Origin: Takakia lepidozioides
Taxonomy: Eukaryota; Streptophyta; Takakiopsida; Takakiales; Takakiaceae
Assembly (NCBI GenBank): GCA_030704615.1
Contig: CM060733.1
Span: forward strand, 25,050,001 to 25,110,000
Length of the DNA stretch: 60,000 bases
Reading direction: 5' to 3'
The translations under genes were made by a program, and so were the position numbers. The notes under the pieces were generated by a model. That model was not told the DNA's origin. It saw only the letters and a list, made by a program, of their open reading frames with translations, and made no database searches. Positions within the stretch are counted from its first letter, which is position 1, and each line of letters starts with the position of its first letter. Of this stretch, positions 32,946 through 44,040 are shown one piece after another.

Positions 32946-35505
32946 ATGGAGAGCGGCCCAAATCCTCATTGGTGGATATCAGCGCTAACCAGTGTGACAC
33001 AACCTGGACCACAATCTGGTGACGAGTATATGTTCACTATGCATCATGGACCTCCTGAAGAACTACACAACAGGTATTAGTTTGTGGATGATGACTTCAA
33101 CCTTGCATCTTCAGTTGCATTATATAGCAGTGGTGTTCTAACCCTGTCAAAATTCTGAAAAACCTGTTCTCATTAGGACATGTTTCTTTGAAGTATCTGT
33201 AAGCCATGACAAATTTTGAATCAGTTCAAAATTTGTAACTAGGGGTTTTGAGTCGTGCAGGTCAGCAGGGTTGCATCAGGGGCAATTGTTTTATGGACAT
33301 CCAACTGGCAGCCCCAGTAGGACCTTTACAATCACCACCAGTGTTAAAGTAGGACCAAGTGAGGGACTTCACAAGGTTACAACTGGGGATGGTGGGGATG
33401 TGATCACACTGTGTGAGAAGGGAAGACTGAAAGAGGCACTGCACATCTTGGATGAACAACGTGTTCAGGCAGACTCCAATATTTATGTCTGTCTCTTGCA
33501 GGGGTGCATCAGCATGAGAGCCCTGGCAGAAGGAAAGCAGGTGCATGCCTACATTATCCGAAGTCAATTGAAGCCAAGCATAATTGTATTCAACACTCTT
33601 GTCGACATGTATTGGAAATGTGGGAGTATAAGGGATGCGTGTCAAGTGTTCGACAAAATGGCCGAAAGAAATGTGTTCTCATGGAATGTAATGATTGCAG
33701 GTCATGTGAAGTATGGGCAAGCCAAGGAGGCTTTTAAAATATATGAGCAAATGCGACGAGAAGGGGTGACGCCCAACCGGATCACTTTCATTTGCATTCT
33801 GAAAGCTTGTGCCAGCCTGAGAGCCCTGGAAAAGGGAAAGGAGGTCCATGCTAGCATCATAAAATCTGGAATCCCATCACAAGTTAATTTGGAGAATACC
33901 CTTGTTGACATGTATGCCAAATGCGGGAGTGTAATAGATGCATGTGAAGTGTTCAACAGAATGACCAAAAGAGATGTTGTCTCATGGAATGTAATGATTG
34001 CAGGACATGTTCAGCATGGCCTTGGTGAAGAGGCTCTCAAAAACTATGAGAAAATGCAACAGGAGGGGGTGATGCCTGACATGGTCACATTTATTTGTAT
34101 TCTCAATGCAAGTGCCATCCTTGGAGCCCTGGAAAAGGGCAAGCAAGTCCACGCTGATATCATTAAAGCTGGAATTGTGTCAAATATTATTTTGGAGACA
34201 ACCCTGGTTGATATGTATGCCAAATGCGGGAGCGTAAAGGATGCACGTCAAGTGTTTAACAAAATGAGTAAACGAGACGTGATTTCATGGAATGCGATGA
34301 TCACAGGATATTCTCAGCATGGACATGGTGAAGAGGCTCTCAAACTTTTCGAGCAAATGAAGCAGGCAGGGTTGAAGCCCAACAGCATCACGTTCATTTG
34401 TGTCCTCAATGCATGTGCCAGCCTAGGAGCCTTGGAGAAGGGCAAGGGGGTCCATGTTGACATCATCAAGACTGGAATTGCTTCAGATACTATTTTAGAG
34501 ACATCTCTTGTTGACATGTATGGCAAGTGTGGGAGTATAAAGGATGCGCGTCAAATATTTGACCAAATGTTTAAGCGAAATGTAGTCTCCTGGACTGCAA
34601 TGATGGCAGGATATGCTCGGCATGGGTGTGGTAGGGAGGCACTCCAACTATTCGAACAAATGCAAAAGGAAGGTTTTAAGCCTGACAGGGTAACCTTCAT
34701 TTCAGTTATCTCGGCATGCAGCCATGTGGGTCTAGTGGATGAAGGCCTTCGCCACTTCCATTCCATAAGTCAAGATCATGGCCTGGTGCCTACACTAGAG
34801 CATTTTGGCTGCCTAGTGAACCTACTTGGCCGTGCAGGGCGATTGGATGATGCAGAGGATCTCATCAATAAAATGCCATTCAAACCAGATGCTTCGGTCT
34901 GGGGATCTTTGCTTGGTGCCTGCCGAATTCACGGCGATGTAAACATAGCAGAACGTGCCGCAAAATCCATCGTCAAGAGGGATCCTCAGCATGCTGCTGC
35001 CTATGTGCTGCTATCGAACATCTATGCTGCAGCTGGCAGGTGGGATGATAAAGCAAAGGTGAGAAAAATGATGGAGGATAGAGGTGTCAGAAAGGAGCCA
35101 GGACGCAGCTGCATTGAGGTCAACAACCGAGTGCATGCATTTGTCGTTGACGACAAAATACACCCTCAAATTGGGGATATCCATGCTGAGCTACAGAGGT
35201 TGTCTGTTCGGATGAAGGAGGCTGGATATGTGGCTGACACTCGCTTTGTGTTGCATGATGTGGAGGAGGATCAAAAGGAAATTTCTCTGGGCCACCACAG
35301 TGAGAAGCTGGCCATTGCTTTTGGGCTCATCAGCACACCCCCTGGAATGCCTGTTCGGATAGTCAAGAACCTTCGGGTCTGTGGTGACTGCCACACTGCC
35401 ACCAAGTTCATCTCAAATATTGCTGGGCGAGCTGTTGTTTTACGGGATGCACACCGCTTTCATCACTTTACAGATGGGATCTGTTCCTGTGGGGATTTTT
35501 GGTGA
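32946..35505 (+). CDS. PLS-class PPR protein with DYW deaminase domain (organelle RNA editing factor)
   Basis: The large frame has no ATG near its start, but a CAG acceptor lies at 33,258-33,260. An upstream exon (32,946-33,073; begins MESGPNPHWWISALTSVTQP, donor AG/GTATTA) joins it in phase: exons 32,946-33,073 and 33,261-35,505, about 790 aa. About five rounds of P-L-S repeats follow (for example LVDMYAKCGSVIDACEVFNR), then E/E+ motifs with EPGRSCIEV. The C-terminal DYW domain holds the zinc ligands and catalytic Glu HSEKLA and CGDCH, and ends CGDFW instead of CGDYW. Family role: sequence-specific C-to-U editing of plastid or mitochondrial RNA. The N-terminus is not an obvious transit peptide, so targeting is open. 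Exon 1 is inferred. Confidence 0.85.
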
Positions 35506-36139
35506 AACAAGCAACGTGCATTGTGGAATTGTCCCACTTACATACATGAAGGCAGGCAGTTGAGAATTTTGTCTATCCGAACTCCTGCCACTAAATGCTA
35601 CAGTCAGTTACTCCCTTATGGGCTATTGAACAGCAGCAGTAAACTCAGTCCTCAAAGATTGCTAGGACAACCATGGGTGGAAGTTCTGTAGTAGTTGCTG
35701 AAAGGTTGCACCCAGGGAGGGAACCATGATTGATGTGCGTTCTCAACCAGTTAGGGTGGGTTGTTGGATTGCAACATACTCATTGCAAGCATGCAACCTT
35801 GCTTAGTGGGGTTTACTAACTGCTGAGGGGGTTTGTGTTCAAGTACATATATTTCAATCCAAGCCCAGCATCATACGGCAACCACAAGGTTCATCTTTCA
35901 TGGCTCCCCTCAACTCCTAATGGTGACCTCTCCCATCTACAGGCTTCAGATTCCATCCTGTCAAAAACAGTAGGCTCGCTGCTACCGAGGAGGTTCACAT
36001 CATTACAACTAATGTCTTCCTTCAGGAGCAACAAACAATGCAGTTGCAGATTTACTACGATGTTTTTTCTGGCCTTCCAGAACCCCACCCCCACCCCCCC
36101 CCATTTACAAGGAACTATCAGCATATAATATCTAGACAA
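35506..36139. other. 3' region of the PPR gene
   Basis: It holds the presumed 3' UTR and a C-rich run (ACCCCCACCCCCCCCC near 36,088). No gene was recognised. Confidence 0.35.
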
Positions 36140-37766
36140 ACCTTAATGCTAAAAGTAGCTTGGACCTCAAAGTTAGTTATAGGTAGTTTTGACTAGGCAC
36201 TACCTTAATGCTACAACTAGCTTGGATCTTAACCCCTAAACTATGCCCACAACTGCCTTAATGCTACAAAATAGTTTTGGATCTTAACCCCTAAACTATG
36301 ACTACAACTACCTTAATGCTACAAGTAGCTTGGATCTTAACCCCTAAAGGATGCACACAACTGCCTTAATGAAGTTAGCTTGGATCTTAATCCCTAAATG
36401 ACGACTACAACTACCTTAATGCTACAAGTAGCTTGGATCTTAACCCCTAAACGAGGATCACAACTACCTTAATGCTGCAAGTAGCTTGGACCTTAACCCC
36501 TAACGATGATCACAACTGCCTTAATGCTAAGTAGCTTGGATCTTAACCTTTAAACGATGATCACAACTACCTTAATGCTACAATAGCTTGGATCTTAACC
36601 CCTAAATGATGACTACAACTACCTTAATGCTACAAAAAGCTTGGATCTTAACCCCCTAAACGATGACTACAACTACCTTAATGCTATAAGTAGCTTGGAT
36701 CTTAACCCCTAAACCATGACTCCAACTACCTTAATGCTACAAATAGCTTGGATCTTAACCCTAAGTGACGACTACAACTACCTTAATGCTACAAATAGCT
36801 TGGATCTAAACCCCCTAAACGATGACTACATTAACTACCTTGATGCTACAAATAGCTTGGATCTTTAACCCCTAAATGACGACCGTAACTACCTTAATGC
36901 TACAAATAGCTTGGATCTTAACCCCCTAAACGATGACTACATTTACTACCTTGATGCTACAAATAGCTTGGATCTTAACCCCTAAATGACGACTGCAACT
37001 ACCTTAATGCTACAAAAAGCTTGGATCTTAACCCCCTAAATGATGACTACAACTACCTTAATGCTATAAGTAGCTTGGATCTTAACCCCTAAACGATGAC
37101 TCCAACTACCTTAATGCTACAAATAGCTTGGATCTTAACCCTAAGTGACGACTACAACTACCTTAATGCTACAAATAGCTTGGATCTTAACCCCCCTAAA
37201 CGATGACTACATTAACTACCTTGATGCTACAAATAGCTTGGATCTTTAACCCCTAAATGACGACTGCAACTACCTTAATGCTACAAATAGCTTGGATCTT
37301 AACCCCCTAAACGATGACTACATTTACTACCTTGATGCTACAAATAGCTTGGATCTTAACCCCTAAATGACGACTACAACTACCTTAATGCTACAAAAAG
37401 CTTGGATCTTAACCCCCTAAACGATGACTACAAATACCTTAATGCTATAAGTAGCTTGGATCTTAACCCCAAACGATGACTACAACTACCTTAATGCTAC
37501 AAATAGCTTGGATCTTAACCCTAAGTGACGACTACAACTACCTTAATGCTACAAGTAGCTTGGATCTCAACCCCCTAAACGATGACTACATTAACTACCT
37601 TGATGCTACAAATAGCTTGGATCTTAACCCCTAAATGACGACTACAACTACCTTAAATGCTACAAGTAGCTTGGATCTTAACCCCTAAACGATGATCACA
37701 ACTGCCTTAATGCTACAAATAGCTTGGATCTTAACCCCTTAATGACGACTACAACTACCTTAATTC
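36140..37766. repeat. Tandem satellite of about 54 bp, roughly 30 units, with 7-unit higher-order period
   Basis: The unit has the parts CTACAACTACCTTAATGCTA, then CAAATAGCTTGGATCTTAA, then CCCCTAAACGATGA. Monomer variants recur in fixed order: the version with CTACAAAAAGC is at 36,631, 37,011 and 37,392, i.e. 380 and 381 bp apart, about seven monomers. Most monomers contain CCCTAAA, the plant telomere heptamer, but only once each. No coding function. Confidence 0.95.
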
Positions 37767-38055
37767 TAGCCCGCCAAAAAAAATGCCACTAGAACTCGTC
37801 GTGCCAAGTTTTTCGGAGTTGCCCCGGACTGCCTGATTCTTGATCTTCTTTGAACTGCAGGAGGGGTTTCACATGCCTATCGCAGTTGCAGATTATGAGT
37901 ACATCGCATGAGCTCTCACAGATGGTGGGACAACCGCAATCACAAAGTGTGGTTTTTCTTAATGTACGATGTGAAGAAGTTTGTCCATCCTGCAAATGTG
38001 GGCTCTTAGTACCATGATTTGGTATTCTTCCTTATGTTTACAAGGTTCTGGGGCG
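37767..38055. other. Unique sequence between satellite and retroelement
   Basis: A minus-strand frame (37,789-37,995) is Cys-rich at its N-terminal half but has no known pattern. Left flank of the methyltransferase-bearing element. Confidence 0.35.
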
Positions 38056-38392
38056 ACTACAGCTTGGTGTCAAGTTATTTCACCACTAGTGTGAAACTAG
38101 CTAGAAAATAGCTAGTTTTTACATATTGACATTTGGGATGGGCCCAAGTGTCAATCCAGGGATCAAGGCAGATTTAGGCCCTGGAGTGGTTATCTTCACG
38201 GCAAGCGCGGGAGGCTCATCTTTCTCGAGTTGAGCCTCACCGCGCCTACCTATGGCGCCGTAATGTGGATCCCCATGGCGTGGGGTGCACTGGCTTGACT
38301 TGTTATTTGAGTGATGAGGTTATTTATGCATGAGTTATGCTTCACCTTTGTGAGCTCGCATGAGCTTGTGCTTGTATTCTTCTTCTTTATCA
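38056..38392 (+). mobile_element. 5' LTR of the DNMT-bearing Ty3 element, lacking its U3 part
   Basis: It matches 48,885-49,241 nearly base for base (GTCAAGTTATTTCACCACTA, GCGGGAGGCTCATCTTTCTC, GCATGAGCTTGTGCTTGTAT). The first 185 bp of the 3' LTR (48,701-48,885) are absent. The inferred end TATCA at 38,392 obeys the TG...CA rule only on the right. No standard tRNA-Met primer-binding site follows. Confidence 0.7.
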
Positions 38393-41300
38393 CTCGAGAA
38401 AGATGAGCTCGTATCTGTGAGTGTCAGATATACGAGTTAGTTTGTAGCACTTGTGGTTTTGCTTGAGAATGAGAGAAACCAGGTTGTTATGCAAGGAGCA
38501 CCATGGAGCTCTTGGTTGTTAGAAGTAGAGGCGATGTGGGTTACGAGGTGGTAGACCTTGGCATTCGATCTTCAGCTTCAGAGATGCAAAACACCATGCT
38601 GAGGTAATTCCAGAGACCTTGATGTTTCAAATTGTGTACATGCATGACGCAAGCACGATTGGGAAGAGGACCAGTCAAAAGCAGATTATAGGGCTTGGTG
38701 GCAAAGCTGAGAACTGGACTTGGGAATGCGAGCTTTCATTGTGTGAAGGATTGCAAGAACAAGCGAAAGGGCTGATTTGGCTTGGGGCAAATCAGTGCAC
38801 TGTGTGGAGTATGTTGAGATTGGGTTCAATCTCGAGTTCAGCATTGAGAGGGCTCTTGTCATGGCAAGAGCAGGGTTGGAACAGGAGCTAAGAGTGGCAA
38901 CAAGGCCATGGATGTGCACCTAGGGTTTCAGAGCTGGGAAGAAGAGCTCTGCACCACAAGAGAGTGTTTGTGGCCGGCGAAATGTAAGCTTAGGGTTCAG
39001 GAGCTTGGCAAGGGCTGTGGAGTGCTTAGTCTTGTCTTAGAGAGCATAAAGGAGTAAGGAGCCAAGATAGGGGGCTGATACCTCTTGTGTGAAGAGGTTG
39101 CATGTGTGGAGCATGTATCAGCTCATTGAAGCTTCCATCTTCAAGCTTGGAGGGCAAGCAAGAAAGGAAGGAAGGGGCTGGTTCCCGTAGGGCATGTCTG
39201 GAGCATGCTTCCCCCCCGGAAGCGGTGTATTTTCAGGTTGGTGGGGGCAAGAAAGAAAGCAAAGGGGCTGATTCTCTGGTGGTGAGAGTGGGGCATGTGT
39301 GGAGCATGCCTTCAGTCCATGGGCTTTTGTTTTCAAGCTTAAAGAACTAGAAGAGAAGGTAAGGGGATGATTGATCTTATGTGATAGTCCGACACTTGTA
39401 GAGCGTGTTCTGAGTTGGGGTTTCAACCTCAAGCCTAGATAGAGCATGCTCTTGAAGTGGCAGGTGTGTAGGGCTGGGAATTAGGCTCTAAGATAGATGC
39501 TGGCCAAGGGAACGCTTGAATGAGTGCTCACAAGGGCTGGAAACCAGCAAGGCTTGGTTGTTTGCCATTGCAGTTTAGTGGCGTGTTTGGGTGAGTCTAA
39601 GTGAGAAAGAAGGCTTGGTTTGGGGCAACCATCTTCCTCATGGCTTAGGGGCTACTATTGGTGGTGTGTTGGGAGCCGAAAGAGCAGAATACCTTGCTGA
39701 TTCTTCACAGCCGCCATAGCTCGGTGCAAAGAAGCCTAGAGTCCAAGAGACACAAAACCCTAGTTGGGCGTGGCTAAAACCTTGGGAGAAATGGTAACGT
39801 CATGAGTGGGCCTGTGGGGCTGTGACGGGCTTGTGAGGGGATGGTGATAGGCTGTGGCCTTTGGGGCTGGACCCTGTGACCTTGTAGGGCTGCGACAGGC
39901 TGTGCCTATGGGCCTTGGGGTTTGTGATTGGATTGGACAGGCTTGTGTGACAGACCTGTTGGCGAGCTGTGGGTGTGTTGGCTGATGGGCTGTGAGGGCT
40001 GTGTGGGGGCTGTTTTTGTTTGTTGTACAGGCTAGGGTGTGCACAGTGGCCTGTGGGGATGTGAGGGCTTTGAAGGCTCCTGCCCCTGTTGCCTGTGGGG
40101 CGTGACGGGATATAAGGGGCTGTGACAGGCTAGTGTGTGTGGTGATCGGGCTGGGGATGGGCATTGTGGCGGGCTGGACAGGCGGTGTGCCCGTGTGTGC
40201 AGGTGTGGGGGGCTATGGAGGGGCTATGAGGGGCCGAGACAAGATTTTTGTTTTTTTTTTTTTTTTTTTTTTTTTTTGTTTTTTGTGTTGGCGGGCTGTG
40301 ACTGCTGTGACTGGGCCGTGGGCTGTGCGGGCTATGAGGGATGTGACCCTGTGACTTTGTAGGGCTGTGACAGGCTGTGCCGTGCCTTTGGGGTTGTGAT
40401 GGCTTGTGTGACAGGCTGCGGAATGTGGGGCTGTGCTGACCCGTGACAGTGTAGGGCTTGTTTGGGTTGACAGGCTGGTGGCCTGTGTGGGGCTGGGTGA
40501 CGGTGCGGTGTGACCAGTGAACATGTGGGCTTGTGATGGTTGTGGTGGCCCGTTGACCTGTGGACGGCTGTGTTGACTCGGGAGGCACCGGTGGACTGCC
40601 TAAGATGGACATGTGGTATTGAAGGCCGGAATTTTGAAGCTCGTGGAGGGCGGCTGGTTTGCGAGTATCTTCATGATATTCCCATGGTCTATGCAAGTGA
40701 GGGAGAGAGGAGAGGAAAGAAAAGTTTGGGATGAGGCATGCTGGGTTAGGCATTGCTTTAGCTTCTCTTTCTCGTAGTTTCCACCTCTCATTAGCCCAAG
40801 ACCTTTCCGTAGGTAGAGGAAAGAGTCAGTCCGGGTTGGGCTGGGGGTGTCCATGCAGGAGCAACACGTGGAGTGTGTTTGGGTGGGGGAGTTGTCGTTT
40901 GATTTCTTGTGTTGGACATCCATACCTGCATGCTTGACTGTGCGCCATGCTAGTTTTGTGTGGGCGCTTTGTTTTTGTATAGGTGATTGGCCCGGGATTT
41001 GATCACCGGCCAGTCCTAGAGCATGCTGTCGTGGTGAGGCTGGGGGGGTGATAACCAGCCAGACCATCATTGTTCTCATGTGGTGAGGTGGAGGTGGGAT
41101 GACAGCCAACCATAGGAGTGCTTGCGGTGGCTGGATGCATGGTACAGGGTGCTATGTTCCAAACCATAAGCCGCAACAGGTTCCTACCCGGTTTACCTTG
41201 TGGAGAGGGGGTTAGGGACATGTTCATGACCGGTTGAGTGTCAAACACGGAGGTGCCACTAGTTGCTGGGGACAGTGCCGATTCGAGCACTAGCGATACT

Positions 41301-41404
41301 AGTGGGTACACGAGACGAGGTGTGCGGTTTAGGCCACCTTCACAACCTGGTGTCTCAACGGAAGGTTCTGATTCGGATGTGAATCAGAGGACTCATACCG
41401 GCGG
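38393..41404 (+). mobile_element. Long leader of the retroelement, repeat-rich, no protein
   Basis: Three kilobases lie between LTR and gag. At 39,100-39,330 diverged units of about 95-100 bp contain GTGTGGAGCATG-type cores. At 39,780-40,560 the plus strand is a degenerate G/T-rich minisatellite built on GGGCTGTGACAGGCTGTG-like units. A T tract of about 27 with one or two G lies at 40,250-40,277. The long minus-strand frames here (Pro/Thr/His/Ser-rich) are the complement of this repeat and not genes. Confidence 0.55.
39780..40560 (+). repeat. G/T-rich degenerate minisatellite in the retroelement leader
   Basis: GGCTGTG, GGGCTTGTG and GTGACAGGCTGTG recur many times on the plus strand with irregular spacing. 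The repeat is interrupted by the long T tract. Confidence 0.65.
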
Positions 41405-42800
41405 TTGCAAGTTGTTTCCTTGCCATTGTTGTGGGACACAATGGAGGAGATGTATGGAGCTATCAAGGGGCCACGAAGGTACTCTGGGGTGGTGGGCACC
41501 ATCGAGTTGGATGATTTTATCCAAGAGTTTGATAGTTGGTTGGATTTGCAGCAAATGCGCAATCCACAACTATTTACGCCTTTCATGGCATGGAAGGGGT
41601 TGTTTCAGCACCTTGAGGGCCGCCTTTGGATGATACCAGAATTAAGGCGGGGGGCATGAGGTTGAGATCGAGGAGTGGAGGATGTACTGGTCACCCGACT
41701 ATGTCTCCATCACTAGGCGCTAGAGCCACGAGGGCAGTGGGCTACACCTGCCGCTGCCACCAGCAGCTTCAACAAGTAGCAGTGGGACTAGTGGGACTCT
41801 GGTACAGTAGCTACGACGTCCACCCAAGCCACTACCGCACCAGCACTAGTACACGTGCCTGCCTTCAACCCTGTTGTGGAGTTCTCGAAGAGTTGAGAGG
41901 GAACTACAAGGGGTGATGACAGAGAAGTTGCGGAGCTTGCAGAGTTTCCAACGGAAGCCGACCGATGAGAGCTTGAGGGAGGTTTTCACTCGCATGAGGC
42001 GCTTGATTAAATGTAACCCAAGGGTTACGGAAGCTCAGGCAGTCCAAATTCTGGTATGGGATATTGGACAAGGAGCTGAGGAGAAGGGTGCGGGGGATTG
42101 CAAATCTCCTACAAGCGACCCAACCCACCTTAGCAAATGTGTTTGTTTTTGCTAGTGGTGCTCCTAGCCAAACCACTACCTCAAGTGGTGCTCCTAGCCA
42201 ACCACTAAAAGTGCTCAAGGGGGGCGGGGCTCAGGTGAAGCTCAGGGAAGGGCAGAGAGGACCCTCAGATGCCGGTCTCTCCCTTCATTTGCTGGCCAAC
42301 AAAGGGCGGATGTGGTGTGCTGGACATGTGGAGGACCCCATGTCAAGAGGATTGCCCAGAGGGAGGCAAAGGGCCTGCACAGTTGCAGTGTGGGCATTGT
42401 GGCAAGCACGGGCATGGAGAGGCCCAGTGTTATGGTTTGCATCCTGAGTTGCGCCCAGGCCAGTTCCAAGGGAACAATGGTGGCGGGGCGAGGTGGAGCA
42501 GCCAGAGAGGACGAGGTGGTCGGCCACGAGGTGCAGGCCAAGGGCAAGCTCAACATGGCCAAGGACGCGGAGGTCAGGTGTTGACCAAGGCATGGCCAAC
42601 CGGCTTCAGCAGCTAGAGCAGAGGCTCGCTGCCATGGCTACAGCTCAGGTGGTACCGGCTCTAAGGCCGGATGGTCCACCTCCTGTTCCTGAGGGAGGAG
42701 GATATGGGAGGCATGGGATTCATGTGTGGAGCAGCACTACCATAGTGCAGGTGGAGTCTGCTGCAGCCGTGACTCGAGAGCAGCACGAGTTCCTGAGCCA
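41405..42800 (+). pseudogene. gag of the DNMT-bearing Ty3 element, frameshifted
   Basis: Frames in succession encode DFIQEFDSWLDLQQMRNPQL, then SLQSFQRKPTDESLREVFTR and MRRLIKCNPRVTEAQAVQI, the capsid-like retrotransposon gag region. Two nucleocapsid zinc knuckles C-x2-C-x4-H-x4-C follow in shifted frames: a CWTCGG-H-C version at about 42,312 and CGHCGKHGHGEAQC at about 42,396. A basic Gly/Arg/Gln-rich tail comes next (RGRGGRPRGAGQGQ). The frame breaks several times. A better preserved inverted copy is at 49,242-50,970. Confidence 0.75.
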
Positions 42801-43379
42801 CGAGGTGTAGAGGTGGAGTTGGATTCACAGCGTGGGGAGGCAAGCCGTCAAGCTAGGCTTCCTCAGTCATTCACATTGGTGGAGACAGTGTCGACGCCAT
42901 CCATGGCACCTAGTTCTCGCCGACTGTTACCGAGGCGGAGGTTACTATGCCATTGGGGAGAGCTACACGGGTAGCACCACTACCTAGTGTTGCCAAGGCT
43001 ACGGCAGCTAGTGTGCTGCTAGGAGCGGCCACATCTGTGTGCCAGGCTCCATTGTTCTCGGCTACCATGATTGCGACGCCGGGGGTAAGACCAGCTGAGG
43101 TGTTCAGGCTGGCAGCTACACTCTGTGAGAGTGGGGAGGTTACTTCATCTTCTGCGGAGATAGTGGGAGGTGTAGTGCCGGAGGGATCCTCGGATTTGAG
43201 GGTCAAGACTGCCACGGCGGCGCCATGGCAAGCTGCAGCTGTCAGGTTGATGAGCTGCCAGCTAGGCCAGCCATTGAGCGCGCCATGGTGACACCTGGAG
43301 TTGTCATGTTAGACAACCAGGATGGCATTTTCTGTTTGAGTGGACCGGCAGGCAAGAGGTACCGGCCACTGCGGGTCTG

Positions 43380-43804
43380 TTGGACTCGGGAGCTCAGCCA
43401 TTGATGCTAGGCAGAGCTGCTATTGCAGGCTTGGGCCTCACGGAGGGGATATGGAGCCTTGTCCTTTCCAGATACAGACGTCTCTGGGAGGATCGGAGCA
43501 GGCTCGGGGCATGACACGGCGTGAGTTGGCTATCAGACTACGGCCGGATCACCCTACAGATGGCTCAGTGATGCGAGCCAAGGCCATTGTGACAGACGCG
43601 GTCTCATACGATGTCCTGGTTGGTGGGGCAGTGTTGTACCCCATGGGCTTCACCCTGGATTTTTGGGAGGAGTCAGCTTCCTATAGGCCTGCATGGCAGT
43701 CAGGGGAGGGCCGGCGTGTGCAGCTCCCTGTGACGTTCATAGGAGGAGTTGCGGTTGCCCAGCGAGGCAAGATGCCGACACTAGCAGCATTCCAGTGGCA
43801 GTGA
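43380..43804 (+). pseudogene. Retropepsin-like protease of the DNMT-bearing element
   Basis: The active-site motif DSGA is encoded at 43,383-43,394 (LLDSGAQPLMLGRAA). After a frameshift near 43,445 the frame continues with TRRELAIRLRPDHPTDG and VTDAVSYDVLVGGAVLYPMG, corresponding to the flap and the late hydrophobic strand of retropepsins, and then FTLDFWEESASYRPAW. The last part is typical of this class of plant and algal Ty3 elements as I remember it. It lies between gag and the methyltransferase. Confidence 0.65.
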
Positions 43805-44040
43805 GTTGGCCTAGAGAGTTGCTTGAGGGCAACGCTCATTCAGAGGATGTGCCACCTCCGGGAGAGCAGGATGACATATGGTATGGCGGAGTTGCCTACC
43901 ATGGTTGCTCAGACTCCATTGTGGGGCACGAGCAAGGATTTGCAGCGGGATGCTGATCGACGGGTGCAACAAGCCTGGGTGGAGGCTTTTGTACCGTCAG
44001 GAGAGGAGGAGAGTGTGGGATTGCACCAGGACCACCTCAG

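Noticed and set aside
33271-33275. TTG start codon for the PPR frame
   Set aside because: Non-AUG starts are unlikely for a plant nuclear gene; an in-phase upstream ATG exon with splice signals is a better explanation.
36140-37766. CRISPR-like regular array
   Set aside because: Units are contiguous 54-bp tandem repeats without unique spacers, in a spliced eukaryotic context.
36140-37766. Interstitial telomere tract
   Set aside because: CCCTAAA occurs only once per 54-bp unit, never as a head-to-tail telomere array.
40130-40753. 207-codon Pro/His/Thr-rich frame on the minus strand (and 39,760-40,164)
   Set aside because: It is the complement of the G/T-rich minisatellite with the T tract giving a Lys run; composition explains the open frame.
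42947-43291. Ala/Val/Ser-rich frame between gag and protease (and its inverted copy 49,225-49,737)
   Set aside because: It is probably the linker of the polyprotein. No domain was recognised, so it is not listed as a gene of its own.
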